In this document: in pieces, positions 8,140 through 16,395 of the stretch
How the letters are laid out: each line of letters opens with the position of its first letter
Position numbering within the stretch: the stretch's first letter is position 1
Source: VRUE01 sp963703175
GTDB lineage: Bacteria > Actinomycetota > Thermoleophilia > Solirubrobacterales > 70-9
Assembly: GCA_963703175.1 (NCBI GenBank)
Contig: OY969794.1
Span: 2,108,001-2,172,000 of the forward strand
Reading direction: 5' to 3'
DNA length: 64,000 nt
The notes under the pieces: generated by a model
Told to the model about the DNA's origin: nothing
What the model saw: only the letters and a program-made list of their open reading frames with translations
Database searches by the model: none
Program-made: the position numbers and the translations under genes

Positions 8140-8559
8140 CTAGGCCGCTGTCTTGCAGTCCGGGCAGCGGCCGCGCAGGACGACGTCGTGGGCAGCGACT
8201 TCGAAGTCCGCCGCCCGGCTTACCGCCTCGATCGCCTGCTCCAGCGAACGATCGGCAAAGGGGGAGAGGCGCCCACACTCCTCGCAGACCAGGTGATGGT
8301 GGTGCAGCTCGGGGTCGACCCGCTCGTAGCCGGCCGCATCGCCGCCGATCTCGACCCGCTGCACCAAGTGGAGACGGTCGAGTTGATCCAGCGTCCGGTA
8401 GACGCTCGCCCGGCCGACCGAGTCGAGCCGCCGGTCGATCTCGAGTGCGGTCAGGGCGCAGGGCTCTCCCGCAAGTAGCTCGATCACCTCGCGCCGTGCT
8501 GCGCCGCTGCGGTAACCGGCCTCGTCGAGGCGCTGCATTGCTGTCTCGGCCCAGATCAC
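8140..8559 (-). CDS. Fur family regulator (Zur-like)
   Basis: A 139-residue Fur-superfamily repressor. The winged-helix part includes SVGRASVYRTLDQLDRL; the hinge metal site is ELHHHHLVCEECG and a second CxxC is in CPDC. Such proteins bind Zn, Fe or Ni and repress uptake genes. Pairing with a ZIP transporter favours zinc. The GTG start at 8559 lies 7 nt from a TACGTT -10 element; the more usual family start could be the internal Met in AMQRLDEAG. A perfect TGAGA-N5-TCTCA palindrome overlaps its -35 region, suggesting autoregulation. Confidence 0.88.
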   Translation of the reverse strand: MIWAETAMQRLDEAGYRSGAARREVIELLAGEPCALTALEIDRRLDSVGRASVYRTLDQLDRLHLVQRVEIGGDAAGYERVDPELHHHHLVCEECGRLSPFADRSLEQAIEAVSRAADFEVAAHDVVLRGRCPDCKTAA

Positions 8560-8566
8560 GGCCGGA

Positions 8567-8595
8567 AACGTATCAGATAATGAGACCCGTTCTCA
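8567..8595 (-). promoter_or_regulatory. Zur/Fur-box candidate and promoter of the regulator-ZIP pair
   Basis: TGAGA-N5-TCTCA at 8581-8595 is a perfect palindrome at the -35 position relative to a minus-strand TACGTT -10 (8567-8572), 7 nt from the GTG start. It resembles zinc-regulator operators in layout. Confidence 0.6.
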
Positions 8596-8606
8596 GAAAC
8601 AGCGCA

Positions 8607-9560
8607 CTATGAGTATTCGTCCCACTGCTTCAAGTAGGGCAGCGGATCGATTGGGCTGCCGCCTTCGTACCAGCCAGGCGCGGTCCAGATCTCGAAGTGA
8701 AGGTGGCAGGCGGTGGCGTCGCCGGTCTGCCCGACGACCCCGATCGGTTCGCCGGTGCGGACCGTCGCTCCCTCCGGCAGCGGCGATGGTTCGAGCAGAT
8801 GCATGTAGCCCATGTCGAAGCCGGTGCCTTTGCCGTCAATGATTATGTAGTTGCCGGCGGCCCCTTGGTAGCCGGAGTATTGGACACGACCGCCGCGGGC
8901 GGCGACCAGCGGCGTCCCGCAGTCGGCCATCACGTCCTGACCCTCATGAGTGTGACCGGAGCGGCCGGCACCGAAGCGTCCGGCGGCGCCGCCGAAGTCA
9001 TGTGCGCCGAGGATCGGGAAGGCGTAGCCGTAGAGGTCGAAGCTGAGGCTGAGAGGTTCCGCGGAGGCCGACGAAGTGGCGCGACGCGCAGCCCCGCCAC
9101 CCGACTGCGGCACGATCCTGAACGAGTAATGGCCGTTCTTGGCGGGCCGGCCGTCACCCACGGTCCCGTCCCAGCGGACACTGTCAGGCGTTTCCGGGGC
9201 GACGTCGTTGCGGTAGAAGCTCCTCATCACTTCGCCGTTTTCGTCGACGATGTCGACGCGCAGGTCGTTGCTGGGTTGGTCGCTGCCAATTTCATAGCGC
9301 AGCCGAGGCGTGCGGGCGCCGTAGTAAAAGGACTTTCGTGGCCAGGTCTTGGCCGAGATCAGGCTTAGGGTTCCTGCGCTTGGAGCAGGATCCGGAGAGC
9401 CGCTGTGGCTGGGAGGGGGCGGGGCACTGCCGCCTGGCGTCGGGGCGCCACCCGTTACCGCCGATGCAGACGTGGCGAAGCAGGCGAAGAGGGCCGCCGC
9501 CACGATTATCGATATTGATCCACCAAGCCAAGGCCCGGCGCCAGCTCTGCTGCGTGCCAC
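8607..9560 (-). CDS. Secreted M23 (LytM) family metallopeptidase
   Basis: A 317-residue exported protein. Residues 12-34 form a signal peptide ending near TSASA; a Pro/Gly/Ser-rich linker (36-62) follows, then a FlgD-like Ig domain (about 64-170, with VRWDGTVGDG), then an M23 domain with zinc ligands His205 and Asp209 in HEGQD and HLHFE at 286-290. It probably cleaves peptidoglycan cross-bridges or acts as a division or envelope regulator. The GTG start at 9560 follows a purine-rich AGAGAGGG ribosome site. It is divergent from the rplM-rpsI unit. Confidence 0.9.
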   Translation of the reverse strand: MARSRAGAGPWLGGSISIIVAAALFACFATSASAVTGGAPTPGGSAPPPPSHSGSPDPAPSAGTLSLISAKTWPRKSFYYGARTPRLRYEIGSDQPSNDLRVDIVDENGEVMRSFYRNDVAPETPDSVRWDGTVGDGRPAKNGHYSFRIVPQSGGGAARRATSSASAEPLSLSFDLYGYAFPILGAHDFGGAAGRFGAGRSGHTHEGQDVMADCGTPLVAARGGRVQYSGYQGAAGNYIIIDGKGTGFDMGYMHLLEPSPLPEGATVRTGEPIGVVGQTGDATACHLHFEIWTAPGWYEGGSPIDPLPYLKQWDEYS

Positions 9561-9797
9561 GTGCCCTCTCTCTCGTTCGCCTACGGAGTTAGCTGTCGGG
9601 CTCGCGCTGAAAGAGATGCGCTACGGATCGATTTCGTCCGATTCGCCCCTGGGACCTGCAAGAGTCCCTGCGGTTCCTCCGCTCCCGCCCGCTGTGCGGG
9701 CTGGATTCGGCTATTGCTGGCGCGGCAGTATAGACCTCGTTCCGGCCACAGGGCGGCCCATGCGCGCGGAGTCGAGTTGACGGCTATCATCCCGGAG

Positions 9798-9822
9798 CCG
9801 CTGGGGCCTCCCCGCGGCTTTT
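9798..9822 (+). promoter_or_regulatory. GC-rich leader hairpin with T-run before rplM
   Basis: CCGC and GGGG pair with CCCC and GCGG around a CCT loop (9798-9817), with one bulged T, followed by CTTTT. It ends 5 nt before the rplM ATG, too close to be an upstream terminator only. It could be an attenuator or autoregulatory leader; no match to a named leader family is claimed. The rest of the 267 bp gap shows only possible promoter sequence (TTGACG near 9777). Confidence 0.4.
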
Positions 9823-9827
9823 CTCTG

Positions 9828-10259
9828 ATGAAGACCTACGTCGCCAAACCCACCGACCGCCAGCGTGACTGGCTTATCGTTGATGCCGAGGGTCAAACCC
9901 TGGGCCGTTTGGCGACGCGGATCGCCGACGCGTTGCGCGGTAAGCGCAAGCCTGAGTACACGCCGCACGTCGACACTGGCGACTTCGTCGTCGTCATCAA
10001 CGCCGAGAAAATCCGGGTGACCGGGAAAAAGATGGAGCAGAAGCGCTACTGGCGCCACAGCGGCTATCCCGGCGGGATCAAGTCCCGCACGCTGGCCGAG
10101 ATGCTCGACCGTCGCCCCGAGGAGGTGATCCGCAAGGCGGTGAAGGGAATGCTTCCCCGCAACCGTCTGGCTCGCAAGCAGCTGACCAAGCTCAAGGTCT
10201 ATGCCGGCCCGGATCATCCGCACGCGGCGCAGAAACCACAGCCGATGGAGACGAAATGA
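9828..10259 (+). CDS. rplM: 50S ribosomal protein L13
   Basis: A 143-residue L13. It starts MKTYVAKPTDRQRDWLIVDA, continues with TLGRLATRIADALRGK and has the family core YWRHSGYPGGIKSRT and GMLPRNRLARKQLTKLKVY. It binds 23S rRNA early in large-subunit assembly. The ATG at 9828 gives normal length (142-147); the longer upstream reading frame is not conserved. The stop overlaps the rpsI start (ATGA), the universal L13-S9 pairing. Confidence 0.97.
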   Translation: MKTYVAKPTDRQRDWLIVDAEGQTLGRLATRIADALRGKRKPEYTPHVDTGDFVVVINAEKIRVTGKKMEQKRYWRHSGYPGGIKSRTLAEMLDRRPEEVIRKAVKGMLPRNRLARKQLTKLKVYAGPDHPHAAQKPQPMETK

Positions 10260-11161
10260 CGGACGACGAGCGCAAAAACTTAGACGCGCAGGACGAGGAG
10301 CAGCAGGAGACTCCGGCTCAGGACGAGGGCGATCAGGACGCGGGTCCTGTCGACGCAGGGGACCCACCTCCCCCTGTGGTAGCTGAAGCTTCCTCGGGGG
10401 AGGCCCCCCCTACGTCGTCACCCGCGTCAGATGCGTCTGAGGCGGACGCCGAGGATCAGGCGTCCGAGGAGGAGTCAGCTGAGTCTCCCGTTGCTGAGCA
10501 GGAGAAGGCTGAGCCCGAGGCAGCCGAGGAGCCCGAGGCTGTCGAAGAGGCCGAGGAGCTCGAGGAGGTTCCGGCTGAGAAGAAAAAAGATGTCATTCCC
10601 GGTGCTGACCTGGAGCCGATCGCGGTTGAGACCGACGAGCGGCCGCTTAGCGCTGAGGAGTTGGCACGGCGCGAAGCGGAGGAAGAGGAGCAGCGGGCCC
10701 GTGAGGCGGCTCTTGTCGGCGATGCCGATGAGGAGGAGCAGGCAGCAAGCCGCGCTCCCGCCAAAATGGCCGGCGACGCGCGCTACCTGGCGACCGGCAA
10801 ACGCAAGAACGCGATTGCCCGCGTCACCCTCTTGCCCGGCAGCGGCAAGATCGAGATCAACGGCCGGCCCCTCGAGGAGTTCTTTCCCCGTCCCCTGCAT
10901 CAGACGACGGCATCGCAGCCGCTCACGATCACCGGCTACGAGAGCAGTGTCGACGTCCGCGCCAGGGTTCACGGCGGTGGCGTCAGCGGCCAGGCCGGTG
11001 CGGTGCGTCACGGCATCTCCCGGGCGCTGATCGAGGTCGACCCCGAGCTGCGTGGCGAGCTCAAGCGGCGAGGTTTCCTCACCCGCGACGCGCGCGCCAA
11101 GGAGCGGCGCAAGGCGGGGTTGAAGAAGGCCCGCAAGCGGCCGCAGTTCAGCAAGCGCTGA
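10256..11161 (+). CDS. rpsI: 30S ribosomal protein S9 with a 175-residue acidic N-terminal extension
   Basis: Residues 176-301 are a normal S9 (ARYLATGKRKNAIARV, then GQAGAVRHGISRAL and the basic tail KKARKRPQFSKR whose end reaches the P site). Residues 1-175 are extra: mostly Glu, Asp, Ala and Pro, low complexity, with no recognisable fold. Actinobacterial S9 proteins often have a short extension, but this one is longer than the S9 domain itself. Residues about 28-58 are encoded by palindromic element B. The ATG overlapping the rplM stop supports this start, although an internal start close to the S9 domain cannot be excluded. Confidence 0.93.
   Translation: MTDDERKNLDAQDEEQQETPAQDEGDQDAGPVDAGDPPPPVVAEASSGEAPPTSSPASDASEADAEDQASEEESAESPVAEQEKAEPEAAEEPEAVEEAEELEEVPAEKKKDVIPGADLEPIAVETDERPLSAEELARREAEEEEQRAREAALVGDADEEEQAASRAPAKMAGDARYLATGKRKNAIARVTLLPGSGKIEINGRPLEEFFPRPLHQTTASQPLTITGYESSVDVRARVHGGGVSGQAGAVRHGISRALIEVDPELRGELKRRGFLTRDARAKERRKAGLKKARKRPQFSKR
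10337..10428. repeat. Palindromic element copy B, in frame inside rpsI
   Basis: A 92 bp nested palindrome with arms GACGCGGGT/ACCCGCGTC, GACG/CGTC, AGGGG/CCCCT and CCTCCCCC/GGGGGAGG. Left end GGGTCCTGTCG and right end CACCC match copies A and C. It is translated as part of the acidic S9 extension. Confidence 0.75.
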
Positions 11162-11171
11162 GCAGGCCACT

Positions 11172-12485
11172 GTGAGCACGGAGCGCAAGCTCTTCGGAAC
11201 CGACGGGGTCCGAGGGGAGGCTGGGACGTTCCTCAGCGCCGAGCTGGCGCTCTCCCTGGGACGGGCCGCGACCGCATCGTTGGAGGCCGCACGGCCGCAG
11301 GTGCTGATCGTCCGCGACACGCGCGAGTCGGGGCCGATGCTAGAAACCGCGCTGGCTGCCGGAGTCGCCGAGGCCGGTGGCGACGCGCTGCTCGGCGGTG
11401 TGCTGCCCACGCCCGCTGCCGCGATCCTCGTAAGACGCCTGGGACTCGACCTCGCCGTGGTCGTCTCCGCCTCCCATAACCTCTACAAAGACAACGGCAT
11501 CAAGTTTTTCAGCGGCAATGGGACGAAGCTCGGCGATGGGGCCGAGGCCGAGATCGAGGCCCTGCTCGAGGCCGGGCCCAAGCCGGCCGATGCGGGCCGT
11601 GTCCGCGAGTTAAACGGGGGCGAAGAGGACTATCTGCGCGCCCTCGAGGCCGCGTTCCCACTCGATCTTTCCGGCATCAAGGTCGCGCTTGACTGTGCCA
11701 ACGGCGCCACTCACCGTGTCGCTCCGGTGATTTTCGAACGGCTCGGCGCCGAGGTCGAGGCGATCGCCATCGAGCCCGATGGGCGCAATATCAACGACGG
11801 CTGTGGCTCGACTCACCTCGGCAATCTGGCCGCGCATGTCTCCGGCTCAGAGGCGACCGTCGGCTTTGCCTTCGACGGCGACGGCGATCGGGTCTTGGCC
11901 GTTGATGGCAGCGGCCGCACTCACGACGGCGACGAGCTGATCGCCCTGCTCGCGCGCGGCCAAGCCAAGCGTGGCGATCTGGGCGGCGGCGTCGCCGTCA
12001 CGGTGATGAGCAACTTTGGCTTCCACAGCGCGATGGAGGACGACGGGATCGAGGTCGCGGTGACCAAGGTCGGCGATCGCTACGTCCTCGACGAGCTGCG
12101 CGAGCGCGGTTGGGCGTTGGGCGGCGAGCAGTCAGGCCACATCATCGATATGCGCTTTGCCGCCACCGGCGACGGCATCGCCGCGGCGCTGATGACGATG
12201 CGCGAGCTCGGCGAACGCGACCTGGCCTCGGTCGAGGCAATGGAGAAGCTGCCGCAGAAGCTGGTTAACGTCGAGGTCGCCGACCGCGAGGCGATCGCCG
12301 GCGCCGCCACGGTCTGGGAGGCGGTCGAACGCGAGGCCGCCGAGCTGGAGGGCCGCGGCCGCGTCCTCCTGCGCCCCTCCGGCACCGAGCCGCTGGTCCG
12401 CGTCATGGTCGAGGCGCCGAGCACTGAGGAGGCCGACGCAGTTTGCAAGCGCCTTGCCGACCTGGTCCGCCAAGAGCTGGGCTGA
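11172..12485 (+). CDS. glmM: Phosphoglucosamine mutase
   Basis: A 437-residue enzyme converting glucosamine-6-phosphate to glucosamine-1-phosphate for UDP-GlcNAc. The start KLFGTDGVRG is typical; the catalytic phosphoserine is Ser101 in VVVSASHN, metal binding is in FDGDGDR, the sugar loop is GGEQSGHII and the C-terminal phosphate site is RPSGTEPLVRVM. The GTG start lies 10 bp after rpsI. With glmS directly downstream it supplies amino-sugar precursors for the cell wall. Confidence 0.97.
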   Translation: MSTERKLFGTDGVRGEAGTFLSAELALSLGRAATASLEAARPQVLIVRDTRESGPMLETALAAGVAEAGGDALLGGVLPTPAAAILVRRLGLDLAVVVSASHNLYKDNGIKFFSGNGTKLGDGAEAEIEALLEAGPKPADAGRVRELNGGEEDYLRALEAAFPLDLSGIKVALDCANGATHRVAPVIFERLGAEVEAIAIEPDGRNINDGCGSTHLGNLAAHVSGSEATVGFAFDGDGDRVLAVDGSGRTHDGDELIALLARGQAKRGDLGGGVAVTVMSNFGFHSAMEDDGIEVAVTKVGDRYVLDELRERGWALGGEQSGHIIDMRFAATGDGIAAALMTMRELGERDLASVEAMEKLPQKLVNVEVADREAIAGAATVWEAVEREAAELEGRGRVLLRPSGTEPLVRVMVEAPSTEEADAVCKRLADLVRQELG

Positions 12486-12499
12486 ATCCAACCACCGTC

Positions 12500-12505
12500 T
12501 ACCCT
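12500..12505 (+). promoter_or_regulatory. -10 element TACCCT for glmS
   Basis: TACCCT lies 12 nt upstream of the glmS ATG in the 32 bp glmM-glmS gap; this short-leader spacing recurs throughout the window. Confidence 0.45.
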
Positions 12506-12517
12506 TGACGGCCTTCT

Positions 12518-14374
12518 ATGTGCGGAATCGTTGGATATGTCGGTGGACGCCCCTGCCGCGACCTCTTGGTCGCCGGTCTGGAGAAGCTCGAATACCGGGG
12601 GTATGACTCCGCCGGCGTCTCGGTGATCGAGGACGGGCACGTCGACAGTGTGCGCGCGGTCGGCAACCTGGCAAACCTGCGGGCGGCGATGGACGAGCAA
12701 GGGCAGGGCGGAGGCGTCGCCGTCGCCGCCGAGCCGGCGACGACCGGCGTCGCTCATACGCGCTGGGCTACCCATGGCCGGGTCACCGAGGAGAACGCTC
12801 ATCCGCACAGCGACACCTCAGATCGGGTCCACATAGTTCTTAATGGCATCGTCGAGAACCACGCCAAGTTGCGCGCCCGGCTCGAGTCCGAAGGGCAGGA
12901 GTTCAGCTCCGAAACCGACGCCGAGGTTGTCGCCCACCTAATCGCCCAGCACTACGACGGCGATCTGGCGGCTGCCGTCCGTGCCGCCTTCGGCGACCTT
13001 CGCGGCCACTATGCCTTCGTCGCTATGCACGCCGATCGCCCCGACCAGCTCGTCGGCGCGCGCAAAGAGTGCCCGCTCGTCGCGGGGGTTGGCAAGGGCG
13101 AGAGCTTTCTCGCCTCTGCGATCCCCGCATTCCTCGCCGAGACGCGCCAGGCAGTGGCGATCGAGAATGACGAGATCGTCACGATCGACGCCTCCGGGGT
13201 GACGATTACCGACGCCGATGGCAATCCGGTAGAGCGGGCCGCCGAAGAGATCGATTGGGACGAGGCCGCCGCCGAGAAGGACGGCTATGAGACCTTCATG
13301 CTGAAGGAGATCCACGAACAGGCGGACGCCGTCGCCGAAACGATCGCCGACCGCCTGTCTGGCGACGACGGGGTCGACTTCTCCGAGGTTGAGCTCGACG
13401 ACGATTTCCTGCGTGGCCTGAAGCGGATCGTGATCGTCGCCTGCGGCACCTCCTACCACGCTGGCCTGGTCGGCCGCTACGCGATCGAGGAATGGGCGCG
13501 CGTGCCGGTCGAAATGGACATCGCTTCCGAGTACCGCTACCGCAACCCGGTGGTGGGGGAGGGCGACCTGGTAATCGGCATTACCCAGTCCGGCGAGACG
13601 GCGGACACTTTGGCGGCGATGCGCCTCGCCCGCGAGCGGGGCGCCACTGTCCTGGCGATTACCAACATCTTGGGCAGCCAGGCAACTCGCGACGCCGACG
13701 CCATCCTCTACACCCGCAGCGGGATGGAGATCAGCGTCGCTGCGACCAAGACCTTCGTCGCCCAGGTGGCGGCGATGTACCTGCTGGGGCTGCGGTTGGC
13801 TGAGCTGCGCGGGACGCTGCCCCCCGAGCGCCTCACTGAGCTGATCGCCGAGATGAAGTCGCTGCCCTCGAAGGTGGAGACGACGCTTGCCGGCTGCGAG
13901 GAGCGTGTGCGCGAGGTCTCCGCGGCGTACTCCGACCAGCAGTTCTTCCTTTACCTCGGTCGCCATATTGGCCTGCCCGTCTGCCTCGAGGGGGCGCTGA
14001 AGCTGAAGGAGATCTCCTACATCCCGACCGACGCTTACGCCGCCGGCGAGATGAAGCACGGTCCGATTGCCCTGCTCGACGAGTCGACGCCGGTCGTTTG
14101 CGTGGCGACCGAGAGCCCGATTCTGAGCAAGGTGCTGTCGAATGTAGAAGAGGTACGGGCGCGCGGCGCCGAGACGATCGCGATCGTCACCACCGGCGAT
14201 GAGCGGGCCGGCGCGGTCGCCGACCAAACAATCGAAGTCGCCGCCACCGACTGGATTCTGCAACCAATCCTGGCGATCCTGCCGCTGCAGTTACTCGCCT
14301 ATGACATCGCTCGCGCCCGTGGCCTCAATGTCGACCAGCCGCGAAATTTGGCCAAGACTGTCACCGTCGAGTGA
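12518..14374 (+). CDS. glmS: Glutamine-fructose-6-phosphate aminotransferase (isomerising)
   Basis: A 618-residue GlmS that makes glucosamine-6-phosphate from fructose-6-phosphate and glutamine. The mature N-terminal Cys is in MCGIVGYVGG; LEYRGYDSAG and THGRVTEENAHPH belong to the glutaminase domain (about 1-230). Two SIS domains follow, with ACGTSYHAGLVG and TQSGETADT in the first, and the protein ends PRNLAKTVTVE. A small insertion with Gln/Gly residues (about 50-65) occurs after the first glutaminase strands. It is the partner of glmM immediately upstream. Confidence 0.97.
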   Translation: MCGIVGYVGGRPCRDLLVAGLEKLEYRGYDSAGVSVIEDGHVDSVRAVGNLANLRAAMDEQGQGGGVAVAAEPATTGVAHTRWATHGRVTEENAHPHSDTSDRVHIVLNGIVENHAKLRARLESEGQEFSSETDAEVVAHLIAQHYDGDLAAAVRAAFGDLRGHYAFVAMHADRPDQLVGARKECPLVAGVGKGESFLASAIPAFLAETRQAVAIENDEIVTIDASGVTITDADGNPVERAAEEIDWDEAAAEKDGYETFMLKEIHEQADAVAETIADRLSGDDGVDFSEVELDDDFLRGLKRIVIVACGTSYHAGLVGRYAIEEWARVPVEMDIASEYRYRNPVVGEGDLVIGITQSGETADTLAAMRLARERGATVLAITNILGSQATRDADAILYTRSGMEISVAATKTFVAQVAAMYLLGLRLAELRGTLPPERLTELIAEMKSLPSKVETTLAGCEERVREVSAAYSDQQFFLYLGRHIGLPVCLEGALKLKEISYIPTDAYAAGEMKHGPIALLDESTPVVCVATESPILSKVLSNVEEVRARGAETIAIVTTGDERAGAVADQTIEVAATDWILQPILAILPLQLLAYDIARARGLNVDQPRNLAKTVTVE

Positions 14375-14383
14375 CGGCACCGC

Positions 14384-14389
14384 TAGGAT
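14384..14389 (+). promoter_or_regulatory. -10 element TAGGAT for the DUF3352 lipoprotein
   Basis: TAGGAT lies 10 nt upstream of the ATG at 14400 and overlaps a possible earlier ATG at 14388, which favours the later start. Confidence 0.5.
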
Positions 14390-14399
14390 GCCGGGCCGC

Positions 14400-15962
14400 A
14401 TGAAGTCTCGTCTCCTCTTCGCCGCGCTCGCTGCGGCTGCCCTGATTGCCGTCGCCCCCGGTTGTGGCGGCTCCTCCTCGGGCAGCGCCGACGTCGCCGA
14501 GCTGGCTCCCCCCGGGACCCCTGTCTTCGTCGAAGGCACGGTGCGGCCCTCGGGCGAACTGAAGTCAAACACCGACGCGATCGCCATGCAGGTGGCCGGC
14601 ATCGACAACCTTGGCGAATACATCGTCGAAAAACTCGAAAGCTCGGCGCGGGACGAAGGCGAACCGATCGATTTCGCGAAGGAAATCGAACCCTGGCTGG
14701 GCGAGCGCGCCGGCGTCTTCTTCGAGAAGCTTGAAGAAGGCAACGACTTCAGCGGGGCCGGCGCGATCGTCGAATCGACCGATGCGGAAGCGACCCAGGA
14801 ATTCATCGACACCCAGGTCAAGATCGGCGAAGACCCCTACAAAGCCGCCTCCTACGAAGGGATCGATTTTGAGGTCGAGGGGGGCTCGGAGGAAAACGCG
14901 ATCGGCGTGGTTGACGATTTCCTCGTGATCGCCGAAGGCGAGAAGGTCTTCAAAGAAGCGGTCGACGCCTCCCAAGGCGACTCGCTCGCCGCCGAAGACA
15001 CCTTCGCCAACGCGATTGCGGCCGCTTCGGACGGCAGCCTTGCCGACGTCTACGTGGATGTCGGCGACCTGATCGACCAGTCGGGTGGGCAGATCGACCC
15101 GACCGCGCGTCAGATTCTGCAGAATGCCGGCATCGACCCCAGTGAAGCGACGGCGGTCGCCAGCGTTATCCCGGGCTCCGAACAAGTCGCGATCGAATTC
15201 AGCAGCGATCTGGCCGGCAAGGAAGCGCCGACCGGCGACGCTTCGTCGCTGCTCGGCTCGCTGCCGGGGGACGCCTTCGCCGGCTTCGCCGTCTCCGGTT
15301 TCGGTGGTCAGGTGAAAGAAGCGCTCGACAACCTCGATAAAGAAGGGATTCCCGACACGGTCCCGCCGAACCAGCTGAAGAAGGGCCTGAAGGAACTCGG
15401 CATCGACCTGGAAGGCGTTGCCGGCTCGCTGCAGGATGCGGCGATCTTCGCCACGGGCAACAGCGAAAGCAGCCTCGGCGGGGCGCTGGTGCTGACCACG
15501 AAGGGAACGCAGGCGACCGAAACGATCGCCAATATCGGCAAACTGCTGCGCAGCGTCCACGTCGCCGGCGTCACCGCCTTGAGCGGCAAGTACAGCGGCT
15601 TCTCGGTCCACAGCGACGAACTCGGCAACAAGCCGATTGTCGTGGTCGCCAAAGAAGGACGAGTCGCGATCGGCTACGGCCTCGCGCCCGCGCTCGACGG
15701 TTTGCTTAGCGAAGCAGGCAAGGGCAAGACGCTCTCCGAAGACCCTGCCTACAGCGACGCCGTCTCCTCTCTGGATGGCACGGCTATCAGCGGCTTCGCC
15801 GACGGTCCAGCGGCTCTGAGCCTCGCTGACGCACTGATCCCCAGTTCCGACGAAGGCTTCGAAGAAGCGAAGAAGTACCTGAAGAGCATCCGCTTCCTCG
15901 CCCTCGGTACGGCCACCCAGGGCGACCTGGCGACGGCCAAGCTGATCGTCGGCCTGAAGTAG
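14400..15962 (+). CDS. DUF3352-type lipoprotein
   Basis: A 520-residue exported protein with a lipoprotein signal: MKSRLLFAALAAAALIAV then the lipobox APGC. The mature part has the features of DUF3352 proteins: a start like ELAPPGTPVFVEGTVRP, a repeated alpha/beta unit and scattered Gly-rich strands; function of this family is unknown. It should be anchored to the outer face of the membrane. Glutamate is encoded mostly by GAA rather than GAG, unlike most neighbours. The start is set by the TAGGAT element. An inverted repeat at 15999-16025 could terminate its transcript. Confidence 0.75.
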   Translation: MKSRLLFAALAAAALIAVAPGCGGSSSGSADVAELAPPGTPVFVEGTVRPSGELKSNTDAIAMQVAGIDNLGEYIVEKLESSARDEGEPIDFAKEIEPWLGERAGVFFEKLEEGNDFSGAGAIVESTDAEATQEFIDTQVKIGEDPYKAASYEGIDFEVEGGSEENAIGVVDDFLVIAEGEKVFKEAVDASQGDSLAAEDTFANAIAAASDGSLADVYVDVGDLIDQSGGQIDPTARQILQNAGIDPSEATAVASVIPGSEQVAIEFSSDLAGKEAPTGDASSLLGSLPGDAFAGFAVSGFGGQVKEALDNLDKEGIPDTVPPNQLKKGLKELGIDLEGVAGSLQDAAIFATGNSESSLGGALVLTTKGTQATETIANIGKLLRSVHVAGVTALSGKYSGFSVHSDELGNKPIVVVAKEGRVAIGYGLAPALDGLLSEAGKGKTLSEDPAYSDAVSSLDGTAISGFADGPAALSLADALIPSSDEGFEEAKKYLKSIRFLALGTATQGDLATAKLIVGLK

Positions 15963-15976
15963 GGGTAGGGCTCAGG

Positions 15977-16315
15977 TCAGGCTGAGCTGGCGTCGTTCGT
16001 GGACGATCCGGAATGGATCGTCCACCTCTCGCGGGGGGCGCGGAACGAATCTCTTCGCGTAGTCCTCTGGCGTCGCTGCCGGCAAGGTAGTAGCGGGCGC
16101 GTCGTTGCGTCCGAGGAACGGAAGTGCAGGCTCTTGAGCAGGCCTTCATCGACCTCGAGCGTGTCGTCGCCTGCTATCTGCAGGACGTAGGTCATCGCGT
16201 CTCGGTAGCCGGCCAGGGCAAGCTGGGTCTCCTCGCTTGCATCAAGGGTTGGCTCGCCCTCAACCGCGGCGACGACGTCATCGAGAGAGGGCAAATGACG
16301 TTTTGTAAATGTCAT
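15977..16315 (-). pseudogene. Internal fragment of a Fic family protein
   Basis: Residues 10-65 read SLDDVVAAVEG, then SEETQLALAGYRDAMTYVLQ and EGLLKSLHF, the segment that precedes the Fic core in many actinobacterial Fic proteins. After LHF (about 16121) the reading frame becomes arginine-rich non-homologous sequence, and the HPFxxGNGR catalytic motif is absent. The N-terminal part normally ahead of SLDD is also missing. It is a decayed AMP-transferase remnant without expected activity. The start region contains an inverted repeat ATGAC...GTCAT (about 16295-16315). Confidence 0.65.
15999..16025 (+). terminator. 11 bp perfect inverted repeat downstream of the DUF3352 gene
   Basis: GTGGACGATCC and GGATCGTCCAC flank a 5 nt loop, 36 bp after the lipoprotein stop. 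There is no T-run, as is common for terminators in high-GC Actinomycetota. It falls within the degraded end of the Fic remnant. Confidence 0.5.
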
Positions 16316-16382
16316 AACATCACGACGGTCGCGCGATTTACATTGCTCTCGCCCGCGACATCCTCACCGGTTCGATGGAGGC

Positions 16383-16388
16383 TAGGGT
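16383..16388 (+). promoter_or_regulatory. -10 element TAGGGT for nnr
   Basis: TAGGGT lies 7 nt upstream of the ATG at 16396, favouring that start over the in-frame ATG at 16375. Confidence 0.45.
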
Positions 16389-16395
16389 AAATCCC

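Noticed and set aside
12938..14263. 441-codon minus-strand ORF opposite glmS
   Set aside because: It is the complement of a certain glmS; its composition is biased and no family motif appears.
14565..15611. 348-codon minus-strand ORF opposite the DUF3352 gene
   Set aside because: Shadow of a gene with signal peptide and lipobox; typical of high-GC antisense frames.
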